Shown here piece by piece: positions 9,461-20,878 of a DNA stretch of 64,000 nucleotides. A model generated the notes under the pieces. It did not search any database. It had not been told where the DNA came from and saw only the letters and a program-made list of their open reading frames with translations. Made by a program: the position numbers and the translations under genes. The first letter of the stretch is position 1; each line of letters starts with the position of its first letter. The stretch is from positions 744,001 through 808,000 of the forward strand of contig JAVXUO010001488.1 in assembly GCA_033065855.1 (NCBI GenBank). The letters are read 5' to 3'. The DNA is from Escallonia rubra (Eukaryota > Streptophyta > Magnoliopsida > Escalloniales > Escalloniaceae).

Positions 9461-10946
9461 AGTTGTGTTTCTTGTCTAAAACAGTCGAAAAGAGAACTAT
9501 CAAAGGTGAGCTTACAAAAAAACATTCTCTGTCTAAAACATTCTGTCTTCTCTCTAAAAAAAACACACTCCACAGAAATCACCATGGCCGCCCCACTGTG
9601 CTTCCGCGCGTGTGGGGCGGCAGCCACTCCGAAGCTTCATTTATAGGTCTTTATCTTCGTCTGGTGGTGGTATATTTACGAAGGGATCAGTGGTGGCCGG
9701 CGGTACAAGAGGCGGGAGGACAATGGCGAGACGTCTCACAGGAATTTGATAGGAGACAGGCGACATCAAGGTATGTCTCCGATCGTGGTAGATCTGCTCG
9801 ATCGACGTTCTTTCCACTGTTCGCCGGAGGTAACCGAAATAGCACCGGCGGCGACCGGATTCCCGCCGGGTTTTTTATCGTCAATTTTGAATAATCCTTC
9901 AGGCTTTAAATTCCGTTCTTTTCTATTTCTTGTTCCTCAGTGGTGGAGGTTCGGGTTGGTGGTTGGTTGGTTGGTCCTAGTAGTGGCGGGAGAGCTCAGG
10001 TTAGAAGGGCTTAGCCGTGGTTCTGGGGTTGTTTCTAGGAGTCCGTGGAGTCTAGGGAGGGGGGGGGGGTTGGGGGGAATAGGGTCTCGGGGGAGGGGGG
10101 GTAGGGGTGGGGTAAGTTTTTGCTGGGCTGAATTGGGGGGGTTTCGGGACTCGGGATGGGGGGGGGGAGATTTGTCTTAGGGTTTTTGGGGAAATCTGTT
10201 CAAGGCGGGGGGTGGTGGGGGGGGGGGGGGGGGGTTAGAGGTCTTTTCTAGGTTCGAGTATCCTGTGTGTCTGTCTACTTTGGTATGGTAAGTCGTGGAT
10301 GAATTGTGTTTTCTGAGCCCTTTATTATGATAACTTGTTTCGGATTTGTTACGGGGTAGTCAAAGGATCCACATTGTGGCGATGTTAGACCCTGGGTGGT
10401 GAAATGAGACTCTTGTACATTGTACTCACTCGGGTGTTGTGCGCTTCCCGTACTTACCATACCAAAGTAGACAGACACACAGGATACTCGAACCTAGAAA
10501 AGACCTCTACAATGATAACTTGTTTCGAATTTGTTACGGGGTAGTCGAAGGATGGACATTGTGGCGATGTTAGACCCTGGGTGGTGAAATGAGACTCTTG
10601 TACATTGTACTCACTCGGGTGTTGTGCGGTTCCCGATTGCCCGCGTTATTGTCACCACTTTTATTTTGTTACATTTTCTGTTCCGTTTTAAACCTGTAAA
10701 TTTTGCATGTTACTTTAAGTTGAATTAAAGTGTAGGATATGCTCTGCTCTAGTTCAATTGTAATGTGCCTAAGTTTATTAGGTTCGTTGTTTGTATCGAC
10801 CTTTTGGTCATGTATGACGAGTCACGGAAATGTCGTGACCATATTTTTAACCGTATGGCATCTCTTGTAATCACTGCAAAAGCGTTTTTCTTATCAATGC
10901 TATTCTCAACTTTATCAAAAAACAAAAAAAAAAGTTGTGTTTCTTG
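9461..10946 (+). mobile_element. Non-autonomous non-LTR retroposon, 15-bp TSD
   Basis: The insert 9476-10931 is bracketed by a perfect 15-bp duplication AAGTTGTGTTTCTTG (9461-9475 and 10932-10946) and ends in an A-rich tail, the hallmarks of target-primed reverse transcription on the plus strand. Its last ~190 bp are homologous to the truncated copy at 2385-2564. The 5' part repeats a TCTAAAACA phrase (9476 and 9532). The middle is G-rich, with an 18-G run at 10217-10234 and an internal inverted/direct duplication. No reverse transcriptase or endonuclease frame is present, so it must have been moved in trans. The perfect duplication suggests a fairly recent insertion. Confidence 0.85.
10236..10635. 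repeat. 58-bp inverted arms interleaved with a 124-bp direct repeat
   Basis: Segment 10236-10293 is the exact reverse complement of 10452-10509 (58 bp). Segment 10327-10450 recurs directly at 10512-10635 (124 bp, about five mismatches). The order is therefore arm, spacer, unit, inverted arm, 2 bp, unit copy. It lies within the retroposon and directly after an 18-G run. Confidence 0.9.
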
Positions 10947-12700
10947 ATGTTACTTTGGAGTATTATTTTAGAGTAGGTTCATTTGGTCTTATTAGAAAGC
11001 AGCATAGTTATTCATATAACTAAGAAGATGCAGCGCTCCAGGAAAGTAATTTAACTACTCTTGTAACTTGATTAATATATTAATATCATCGTTCTCGTGG
11101 TTAACCAAAAAGAGGTAAGCCAACATGATTGATGTGGTAGCCTAAGAAGAAAGTTTTCATTAGCTACTGCATGATGTCAGGCCCCTTGAGGTTGGTTTCC
11201 AATGATGGGACTCTGCAACAACAAGAGAGTATAGAAGCGTTTTATTTTAAAGCATAATAACGACGACGATGCTCACATATTATACTTGCCCGCGCTTAGT
11301 TTAGTTTACTGTTATAGCGATGACATAGTATAATCAACGAATAAGATCTCAGTTCCTTTGTCTTGCAATGCCTCTATCTCATTTGATCTCAGCTGCTGTA
11401 TGTTCAGTTTTGAATTGCTTGCAGAAAATAGAAAATAGCAAACAATTTGCCGCCAAATTCTTGGTAAAAAAAAGCACAAACAGACTTCTTCCCCTTTTTT
11501 TTTTTTAAAAAAAAAAAAAAAATTCCTTTGGTTTAAATTCGTCTTGGGCCCGAAGAGTTGGCCTTTTCAGAAGGCCAGGACCAGGAAGCCCATAACTACA
11601 AGGCCCTCCCAAGAGGTGGAAGCGCGCGTGGAACACGCGCACCAAAAGGGAACAAAAGAGGTTTGAAAAAGGGTGGGTCCCAGAAGTCGCTTTAATAGGC
11701 TGAGATAAGGGCCGTCGATGGCTCCGTCACGGTACAAGATCTGACGGGACAGGTTGTGAGTCAAAGACCCATCTTGATGGGTCTCTTTGACTACACGGGG
11801 AAAACCACACTGTGCCCCCCCCCCCCCCCCCGCTTTTTATTTTAAGTCCTGAAATCTGATTATAATTTTCCAACTTTGACTGGGCTGTCACTTTATTCGA
11901 GGCCCCCCTTCGTTGAATATTTTTGGTGCTCCTCAACACTCCTCCAAATGACCATTACACCCCATTTGCCCCTCTAATTTCTTGATGGCCATGATCTCAC
12001 ACAATGTCCAACCTGCCCCTTCTCAGTTGAGAGATACCGCCTACTCTCGCGGTAACCTTTTTTACGCAACAAAATTCAACGATCTGATGACTTCAACCCA
12101 CTTTGTCGAACGTTTTGTATTAGAGAAAGGTAAGAGCGGAATTTCAAATTTTGGTTTGGAGAATGGTTTGGCTGGTGGAGATGATGTCGAGTCTTCTAGC
12201 CAATGGTTTGTGAACGAGTTATCTTTTGAAAAAATAAAGCTCTTAAATGGACTAGTGAGTTATAAATTAGTTTTTTATTACGTTTTGATAGCTTGAAATG
12301 TACTTACGAAATTACAGAACACGAACGATGCTATCTACTACAATTAACTGCTTTTGCCAAACATATTTTGTAATTGTTAGCAAAATTGGTGATATGAAGT
12401 GTCTGCGGTTGATTCTGATAATATATCTTTAAGCTCAAAATCATCCCTAAACTAGTGCACATAAATGTAAACCCCTCCATTAAACAAAAGAAGGATGTGC
12501 ATGTCCACCTTGGGCACTTCTGGTAATTGACACAGCTGAAGCAACAGCTGTTTCCAGCAGTAAATATTGGAATCACCAAAGCTCATAGGGCAAAGAAGTC
12601 ACAAAGGAATGAAAGAGCCATTCATGTGGTTTGGAGATAACAATAATGACAACTTTTCTTAATTACAAAAATCTGAGGAGGGTTATGGTTGGTTTGACTA
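10947..12700. other. Intergenic DNA with homopolymer runs
   Basis: No gene is supported. It holds an A/T homopolymer region (11496-11522), a 17-C run (11815-11831) and a short hairpin at 11760-11791 (GTCAAAGACCCATC against its inverse). The open frame 11982-12296 (104 codons) has no recognisable features. Confidence 0.4.
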
Positions 12701-13978
12701 CTGCTTCTTGGGCTCCATTCCCCCAGTTTCTCTAATACTGTTGATATTCTCCCTCCCTCCCTCCCTCTCTCTCTCTCTCTCATCTACTTCACATTTTCTC
12801 TCTGCAAAATCTCCTTTTGCCTTTCTCTACTTGGATTTCATTTTGGCTTGTACCGGGAGATTTCATTTGCGGTTGAATTCACAATCTATCTAAAGACTTG
12901 AATCTGACAAGTTTGGTGGCTTTTTACCACTTTAAATCAGCAAAAGAACGAGTCTTTAGAGCACAGCAGCCCAAGAACAGTTGAAGTTGCAAATATTAGG
13001 TTGGTATCTATGTCTTCCCTTCAGGTTTATTTTGCGATTTCTTGGTTACTTGCAATTTTGATTGTCTGAGACTCTGCTTTTTTTTTTTTTCTATTTCCTT
13101 ATCGTTCTCTTCATGGAAATGGAGATACCCATCTGGTAAATTTTGTGAAATTTCACTTTTGATATCCTTTTAAGAAAATTCAACTAGCAAATTACTTGGT
13201 TTTCGTTATTTTTACTGTCTATGGAGTACGGGCTGCTCTTCTCTCCTTTTTGATTAAACTAATGGTCTATCTGGATCTGGGTTGAGTGCTAGTCCAGCTG
13301 TGGAAGGGTTTTTTGTCCACGGATTTGTAAGTGAAGACGGCCATACACACAACATAAATGTATGTATGCACTCAATTTACCTGCATATGCTATAATCATA
13401 TCATTTTAAATCATTTGTAGAGAGCACAGGTAGATTATGATTTGTCTCACATAATTTGATGGGGGACTTGTAAGTTATCACAAAATATGGCCATTTGCTT
13501 ACTGTAGTGAAATATAGTTGAACGTTATATGTGAACTGAGTTTCTCAATTGCAATTTGTTTAAATGGAATATGGATTCCCTAATTTAATCTCTTTACAGC
13601 AGTACATCTAGGTGAATTATCATTAGTGTGACTGCCCGTCGTATACAAATCCAAGCAATCAGCGATTCAGCAAAAAACTACTAATAGAGATTATGATGTC
13701 GCAATCTGTATTTTGTATGGTAATGTGCCAATGCTCGTATTGAGATCTGCACCATTAACATGTAAACCTTACATGCCTTTACACTTGACTTACGGCACAC
13801 TGGATTCAGTTCATCTTCCCTATTATGGGATCTCCAAGTGCAGGATAATGTTGAAGCCTTTGGGATAGAGTTGCTTTTCTTTTCCCCGTTTTTATGCCTT
13901 CTCAAATCTTATTAAGGCCTGGTTTATCTGACATTGTTTGAAATTATATTGGCAGGACGGTCAATATCTGAACATACA
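12701..13978 (+). promoter_or_regulatory. Leader and 5'-UTR intron of the pseudokinase gene
   Basis: A pyrimidine-rich CT microsatellite at about 12749-12781, typical of plant core promoters and leaders, precedes an apparent untranslated exon. An acceptor TTGGCAG (ending at 13955) just before the start codon implies a 5'-UTR intron that began near 13000. The donor is not certain. Confidence 0.45.
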
Positions 13979-16088
13979 ATGGGATGCTTCACAGTTTTGA
14001 AGAGTAAGAAGAAAAAGTCTGAGCAACCGATTCATGTGAAACGGGTTAACCCTCAGGATCATACACCTACTACATTGCCAGAACCGCAAATCCATACCCA
14101 TGCATTGCAATCTGCGCCACCGAGTTTTAGAAACAGAGTAAAACCTGTTCAGCCCATCAAGAGAGTAACCAACAGCAGGACACGTGCATTATCTGCTCCG
14201 TCGAGCCTGAATGCAGCTGAACAAGATACTCTTTCGTCAATAGAGGGCGAGGAACCGGAAGACTCCAAAATTAGGGTGGGATCAATGAAGGAATTTCGGC
14301 CGCCAAGTCCACAGCCTCTGCCTCTTCCATCCCCTCAGAGTGCCTCTGTTCTTAGAGCTATGGGAAGTTTCAAAGTAGGCAGCGCCAGTGGCCCTCTGAA
14401 TTCCTCTGGACCTTTGCCACTGCCTCCGACACTACCACCTGTGCTGACTCCTTCAGGAACATTGCGGAACTTCTCGTTTGACGAAATTGCTGGTGCCTGC
14501 CACAATTTCTCTCCTGAGCGTTGTATGTCAGGAGGACTTTCTTCCGTTATTTATAGAGCTTCTTTTGGGGATGATGCTTCTGGCTCAAAGAAGCTTGAAG
14601 CTACTGTCGTTCGCCTTCATCCCTCAAGTCAGGTATCTTCCAATTTTTTGTCCTCTGCTAAGACAACGTCAGTTTTCTGGGTCACATTCAGGTTTGTTAG
14701 ATAACCTTTTTCTGGGGGGCACGAACCTGTTGGCCTGAATATGCTCTAAAAGTTCATGTTTGAATCTGCCTGGTCTCCATGCTCCTGATGATCATTATTA
14801 AGAAGTTCATCATTTTTCTTCTCTTGTAGGGTTTGAAGGAATTTGTAACTGAGGTGAACACATTGACATCTTTGCAACATCCTTACCTCTGTAAGCTGCT
14901 TGGTTTTCACGCACGCGAGGGATCAGAACAGAGGATGTTGGTTTATGAGAGGCTCTTTCATGGAAGCTTAGACCGGCTTCTGTATGGGAGATCTGATGGT
15001 CCACCAATTGATTGGAATGCAAGGATGAAAGTTGCTTTATGTGCGGCACAAGGTCTCACTTTCTTGCATGAGGAAGGACCTTTTCAGGCAATCAGAACTC
15101 TCATCTGATATTATATACCCGAAGTTGAATTTAATGTCTAAGTAGTTCATTGTGTTCATAGATTGCTTTTCGTGCATTTACAGGCAATGTTTCATGAATT
15201 CTCAACTGCCAATATACAGATTGATAAAGATTTTAGTGCAAAGCTATCAGGATATGGTTGCATAAGCCACATTCCGGAGACCGACGTCTCTAACAGCTCA
15301 GCTGTAAGTGCTTTTAGTTTGTATAGTGTTCATGTCTACCTTCGTCTCCTTGTTTAAAACCGTCTTGTAATGATGTCATTTTGGTTGAGTGCAATCCTTG
15401 ATCATCTTTCATGATTTTCATCCCTGCTTGCTTGCAACAACTTACAATTTTATTTATTCAGGCACTGGGGAATCTTTCAGCCGAGACACTGGATAGAGGA
15501 TTACTCACCCCCAAGAGCAATGTCTGGAGTTTTGGCATTGTGCTTCTCGAATTGTTGACAGGCAGGAGGAATCTTGATAGTCGCCATCCAAAGGAAGAAA
15601 GGAACTTGCTTAAGTGGAGCCGGCCTTACCTCGCTGATGATCCTAGACTATCTCTTATCATGGACCCTCAGCTAAAAGGCCGCTTCCCGGCTAAAGCAGC
15701 ACGCACGGTGGCTGATATAGCTCAAAGATGTCTTCAGAACGATCCATCAGACAGGCCTACCATGAGAACCATAGTAGACCATCTCAGAATTATACTAGAC
15801 ATGAAATATTCTTGTCTGTTTCCACTACAAGAGCCAGGAGCGATTAGCGGAAAAAATATGGGGCGATCACCAAGCCTAAATGGTATTATTACCCCGGCCC
15901 CGAGGTTAAGTTTCTCTCCGTCTCCGCCACCTCGACCATCTGTTTCGCCCTCAAGGCGACCTGTGCTGCCCACGTCTCTCCCTCCTAGAAGTTGTTCGTC
16001 CATTCTCTCTTCAGGGGAAATTGATCGACAGGAAAGCCGGAGATCATCATCTTCAACTGCTCGAAGGTCCAGCGTCGAAGGATTTTGA
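13979..16088 (+). CDS. Receptor-like cytoplasmic kinase, predicted pseudokinase
   Basis: Four coding exons, 13979-14632, 14830-15087, 15184-15303 and 15462-16088, all phase 0, give 552 aa. The N-terminal half (about 1-165) is Pro/Ser-rich with MGCF at the start, a possible N-myristoylation site (Gly2, Cys3 for acylation). The kinase fold starts near FSFDEIAGACHNFSPE. Catalytic residues are replaced: the VAIK lysine region reads ATVVRL, the HRD loop reads HEFSTANIQID, and DFG reads SGYG. The ATP-binding and scaffold features of subdomains VIII-XI look intact (KSNVWSFGIVLLELLTG, RPTMRTI). It resembles PBL-type RLCKs. Inference: a membrane-associated scaffold or regulator without phosphotransfer. 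The tail (about 485-552) is Ser/Pro/Arg-rich. Intron 2 uses a GC donor. Confidence 0.88.
15088..15183 (+). other. GC-AG intron in the pseudokinase gene
   Basis: Exon 2 ends ...TTTTCAG and the intron starts GCAATC rather than GT; it ends TTTACAG. Only this junction keeps phase 0 and restores the family's GPFQ-AMFHEFS continuity. CAG|GC is the commonest non-canonical donor in plants. The sequence CAGGCAAT occurs at both junctions. Confidence 0.75.
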
Positions 16089-17090
16089 GTGTTAATAGAA
16101 AGTATTTTTTTTTTCATTTATTTTTTCTCTTATTTCCTCTTTAGTTTCTTTAGTGAATTACATGATATAGAGAAGATAAAGATGTCGATTCTCCACCTTC
16201 CCATTCCCCAGGAAGATGATTTTGGGGGTAGATATTTTGTAGATAAGAGTCTTCTTCCTGGTTCAACTTGTTAGTCTGCTGCTATTCCATACTTCTCATC
16301 TTTCTCTAGTTATCTTGGTCTACAGTATTGGCTACTACAAAATTGGTGGTTCTTCTCGTGGGAAGAGGGACTGCAACAACGTTGTGGTTTTAAGGTGCTT
16401 TTTCATTCAGTGAGCTGTTTATATGAAAAGCTCTGATGAAACCAAATTACTTAAGCTTTGCCACTGGGGAGGCACTTTTTGCCCAGTTGGTACACGTCAA
16501 TCGGCTCTCACTTGTCGGCGATTAATATGACATGGTAGGATCTCTCTATCTATTCAGAATAATGGCTCGTATGTTTTGAATGTGTTTGGATAGGAATTGG
16601 ATATTGAAAAGGAGTACATAAGGAGTGTGTGAAGGCCGGGAGCTGCACCAAGAGAGGCTTGCTATACTAAGTTTTTGTAGCAGTGTGCTGCAGGGCACAC
16701 CGTGCCGTGACTATTGAGTTTGCCGGGTGTTGATGTTTGGTGTATTTCTTTGTTAACAAAAGTCATAGCATCGTGCTCGGAGAATCTGATTTAATATACT
16801 CCAATGTGTTCGAAGTTAATTAAATCTAGAATCCTCTTTTTCTTGAATTCTGATTTAATCAGTTTTGAAGAATCAAGTTTAACCTAAACAATTATCAAAA
16901 TATCATCACGTATAAAGAGACACACATGCATCCATTTGAATCTGGATATATTATATGGTCATTTTGCCATACTAAACCTACACCTTCAACAACTTTTACT
17001 TTGTTATGCTCAAAATAGATTAAAGCTGAAATTTAAGAACTGATTATGATTTAATCAAAATTTACTTTTGAAAATCAATCGCAAACAACT
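16089..17090. other. 3' flank of the pseudokinase gene
   Basis: T-rich 3' UTR-like sequence followed by AT-rich intergenic DNA. No gene is seen. Confidence 0.4.
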
Positions 17091-17094
17091 TCTA

Positions 17095-18343
17095 ATACTT
17101 TCTCTGTCGTCTAGGTTTTGCTTCCACCATCTGTCGGGGAAACCATAGTCGGTTTTCCCGGTGGGTGGTGGTTTTGTAATCATGTATAGGTGTGTGGCGC
17201 TCGGTCCTGGCTTAACCGAGGCTTTTGGTGCCTTTGAGCCCTTGGGAGGTTATGCTTGGCGTTGAGACCAGGGGTTGGGCTTCGGTTATCCTCCATCTCT
17301 CTGCGTTTAAGTAAGGCGTCAGAGTTGCAAGTGGTCTATGGTGGTTAAGATCTGGGTCCTCGACTCTTATATGGGTTTGGGTGTTGAGATTTGGTTGGCA
17401 TCCCCTCGTCTGATGGTGGTTTGGTTTGTGGCGGTTCATGGTGGTTGGGCACAGGGTGTGTAGTCTTATGGTGGTACATAGTGGTAGGTGGTAGACCAGG
17501 TGGCCGAGGAAGGTTTTCTTTATTGCTAGGGTTCGTTCCTCATTCTGTTCTCGTCCTTCCCCAGTAATGTTCCCTTCCTTATCTCTCATTTTAGGTTTGT
17601 TATGGGTTTCTAGGAACGGTTAGGGGGTCCTTATGTGTAGCCCGTGAGGGGAGTTGTGTTGGTTGGATTTGGTGACTCTTGGGGTGGGTGGCAATAATTC
17701 AAGATGAGGTTTATGTGGTGGAGATTGGCTACGAGGGTGGTCGGCGGTTGGTCTGGTGTTTGTTGGTGTCTAGCAATGGGGTTGGTTCGGTTGATGGTGG
17801 CACGGTGGCCGACTGTAGTTTGGCGATGGGTGGTGGTGATGTGCATGGTAACGAGTGAGCAAGGCGCTTCTTGGGGCACATGGTTTAGTGTGGATAGCTG
17901 TGTTTGTTGTTGCCATCGGTTGTTGCTGTGTGGTACGCATATTGACTTGGTTATGTTTCTTTTTATGTTTTTTGGCATTATCTTTCGAAGTACGTTGTTG
18001 ACATTATTTTGACTTGTCATGTGCTTTCTTCATGTATTTTTGTGTCATGTTATCTCCGTGACAGGGTATATGGCTAGTGTCTTCGCTAGTGTAAGGCCAC
18101 ATTAATCCTTTATGCAGGTAGTCATCGGTAGAGATGTCTTAACATTAAAGCCGATATTTTTTTTTGCTGCTCAGTTATACAAGGAGGTCTAGCAGTACTG
18201 CACTTTGTCTGCAGTTTCAGTGTTTAGAGTGCGATAATATGTATTTTTCTTTTTTTCATGTATTCTATCATGTTGTAGTACGTGTTTAGTAATGATACAG
18301 TTAGTATGGTTTATGTCCAAGGCCAAAAAAAAAAAAAAAAAAA
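17095..18343 (+). mobile_element. Possible retroposon with poly(A) tail
   Basis: A G/T-rich body full of GGTGGTGG-like phrases (17100-17900) is followed by AT-rich 3' sequence and a 19-A tract at 18325-18343. This composition mirrors the retroposon at 9476-10931. No flanking duplication was found, so the 5' boundary is a guess. Open frames on both strands (102 and 129 codons) are low-complexity and not credible genes. Confidence 0.35.
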
Positions 18344-18438
18344 GGGTGGTAGTAACAAGTTGGATATTTGGGTTTTGATGTATGCAGCAAAGTAGGTCTA
18401 GATTAAGATAAGTACAATTTCCTCAATTTAGTTATGTA

Positions 18439-18588
18439 TGTTGAAAGATATAAACCCCACATTGAGTATCAATCTCACATCGGATAAATAATAAACAATA
18501 TTTCGATATATATGCCTTGTAGGCGTCTCCTCTCATAATCTCATTACTAATTAGATTTGAAGTTGATGTTTTTACATGGTATCAGAGT
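18439..18588 (+). mobile_element. LTR plus primer-binding site remnant
   Basis: A TG...CA-bounded segment of about 138 bp (18439-18576) is followed at once by TGGTATCAGAG, the primer-binding site complementary to initiator Met-tRNA used by Copia and TRIM elements. The very short LTR suggests a TRIM or similar small element. No second LTR was found in the window. It is a fossil fragment. Confidence 0.6.
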
Positions 18589-18599
18589 TAGTCGATTTA

Positions 18600-19790
18600 G
18601 GCTCAACAGACAATTCATAATTAGTTTCTCGCCGCCTTCCTTTACAATGCAATTCATAGTTCCTCGCCACCTTCCTTTACAATGTAATGTTGCTGATTGG
18701 ATTCTGGTTTTCTAGTTTTCAATTTCCGAGAAATCTACAAACAAGCCCGAGTAAGGAAGTTTTTCAGCTCTGGTTTGTCAAAAGTATACTCTTTCGAGCA
18801 ATTGGGATGCAATCGTGGAAGACTTATGAAACCTTTGTCTGGTCTCTGAACTTCGTCAGGCCAATCAATGCATAAGAAGGAAACTTCTGCCATTGAGGGA
18901 GTATTTGCCAACGATGATGGGTCACGTATGAAACACCATCCTTGTTAAGTCAGCAAAGCCGTGTTGAAAGTCTTCATATCTAGGAACCCAACATTTCCCA
19001 TTTCAATTTTGTAAAGCAATCTATCCAAGCCTATTCAATCAATTTACCTACACGACAATTTTTTTTTTTTTGAGGTTCGTTACTCACAGTTTTTGTTTTC
19101 TGGGGTGTCAAATTTAAGGATTTCATTCAAATAAAGAGTGACTTATAATAACAACAGAATATAACTTCGCACAATATCCGAAATTCTCTAAAGTGGTTGC
19201 AGCACATAATCTCACATATCTCGCGCTGGCTATACCGGAAGAACAAAAATAATCAGACTGCGAATCGTGTAACAAGCTACCCTTACCCCACTAATTCTAA
19301 ATTTCAACCAACATAAGCCTAAGACGCGATCCACAATGCTTAAACCTCGCACATACCGTCATTGCAAGAACCAAGGTTGCAAATAAAGTTCATAAAAACC
19401 CAGAGGAATGGCTCTAGTTTTAAGTAGCGTACGCCAATATGCCTAGCATTGAGGGTTGGAGTGTGTCGAGCAACCTCTAAATAGCCTAACGGAACTTTTA
19501 ATCGCCTGTCAACAGTTCCGTTATTATATGAACCCAACTTTATTAGATCCAACATTTTTTTTTAAATACTTCTCAAATGGAGTAGTTTGTAATATGAAAT
19601 CTCAATCTCAAATAGTTTGTAATATGAAATCTCAATAAAAAAGACAACTTTGTCTCCATTGGTCATGCAAACAACAAAGCAAAAGAGAGTGCTTCTTCCA
19701 TTGATGCAAGAATGCATTGATTTGTGATACCAACTTGTAAGAAAGTGACCCTCGAAAAGAGTAAACACTATTTGATTTTTGAGAAACGGT
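18600..19790. other. Intergenic, repeat debris
   Basis: No gene is seen. A T12 run near 19059, followed by sequence resembling the reverse complement of a retroposon 3' end, hints at an old minus-strand insertion. A 25-bp phrase (TAGTTTGTAATATGAAATCT and flank) is repeated in tandem near 19580-19636. Confidence 0.35.
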
Positions 19791-19796
19791 TTATTG

Positions 19797-20878
19797 TTCT
19801 TTATCTCCCAAAACAGCCCTAAGCCAGCCGATTCCGCCACCGCACGGACCTCCGCCCACCGTATTAACTCGCTTCTTATTCCGCCATTCATCCCCATCTT
19901 GAGTTTTCATCGGCCAGTTACCCTCAACAAACATTCTATTGGTATGTTGATCCATCACCATTCCTTCAGTATCCTCAATTGTGCTATCCTTGATTTCCCT
20001 AATTGTCTGATTTCCAAGACTTGGCACCAATGCTAACGACTTTGTCTTTTTTTGGTAGGTCAGTTTTTTGAGTTCTTGATTGTTTGTTAATTGTGCTTGA
20101 ACCTGGTTTTACTCGACTGAAACTACGTGCCTCGCATAGGGATGATTTTATACCACAGTCCGTTTCCAAATACTAGCCCCATTTTAGTTCATAGCAAGTC
20201 AAATAAAGCCGATGCTTCTACGTTCACAATGTGTTCTAGGAACATGCAAAGAAGCGAAATGGGGCAGAAATTATGGAACGGAGGAGGGAGACTGCAATTT
20301 GCGATCAATTGATCGAAATTATTAGCATATCCCATGTAGTGATTACTGAAGAATGTGTGTTTGCTTTAACTGTGGAATTAGGGGTTTTGCAAAATTATCT
20401 GCTTTTTTTTTTGGGAGGCTTTTTGTGAGATCATTTCTTTTTTGTCAATTTAATTTGTGCTTCGCAGAGGTGTTGAAGGGTTTTTTCAAGTATAGGCTAG
20501 TATCCACTAATTTTTAGCTTCTATGTATTGTTTTTATCCTGAACTTCATCAAACATCGAGAAAGGCTATTGTTTGTTTGAAAGAGTTTATTTTGATTGTC
20601 TGTTTTTCATGTCCAGGGTAAGCAGAGATATCTGCATATCCTTTCCCTCTAGTCTGGTACAAAGGGGTTTAGCTGCATTGGACCTGGATCAAGCTACAAT
20701 TAAAGGTGCTGTTTATCTAAGAATTTTGTTTCGTTGGTCTGTTTCCCCGCTGGGTAAAGTTGGTTTAGATGATGTTGCATTAGGGGTATAGAGCAAGCAA
20801 TCTTTTAGCCTGGTTGTGTTTTTGGGTAGATAATCTTTCATTCGTCAGGATAAGTTTGGTGCTGTACGCACATCAGGA
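19797..20878 (+). promoter_or_regulatory. Putative leader region of the ZIP transporter gene
   Basis: A CG-richer island at 19810-19900 looks like an untranslated first exon. A donor-like TATTG|GTATGTT near 19941, and an acceptor-like TTCGTCAG near 20849 just ahead of the start codon, would form a 5'-UTR intron. This is inference from composition and splice-site form only. Confidence 0.35.

Noticed and set aside
11760-11791. Short hairpin considered as a terminator or miRNA precursor
   Set aside because: Stem of only ~14-16 bp with a two-base loop; too short for a plant miRNA precursor, and bacterial-type terminators do not apply.
11982-12296. 104-codon plus-strand frame
   Set aside because: No domain and no flanking exon signals. 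Could be part of an unknown gene, but unsupported.
17631-18020. Overlapping 102- and 129-codon frames on both strands
   Set aside because: Low-complexity products of a G/T-rich repeat body next to a poly(A) tract.
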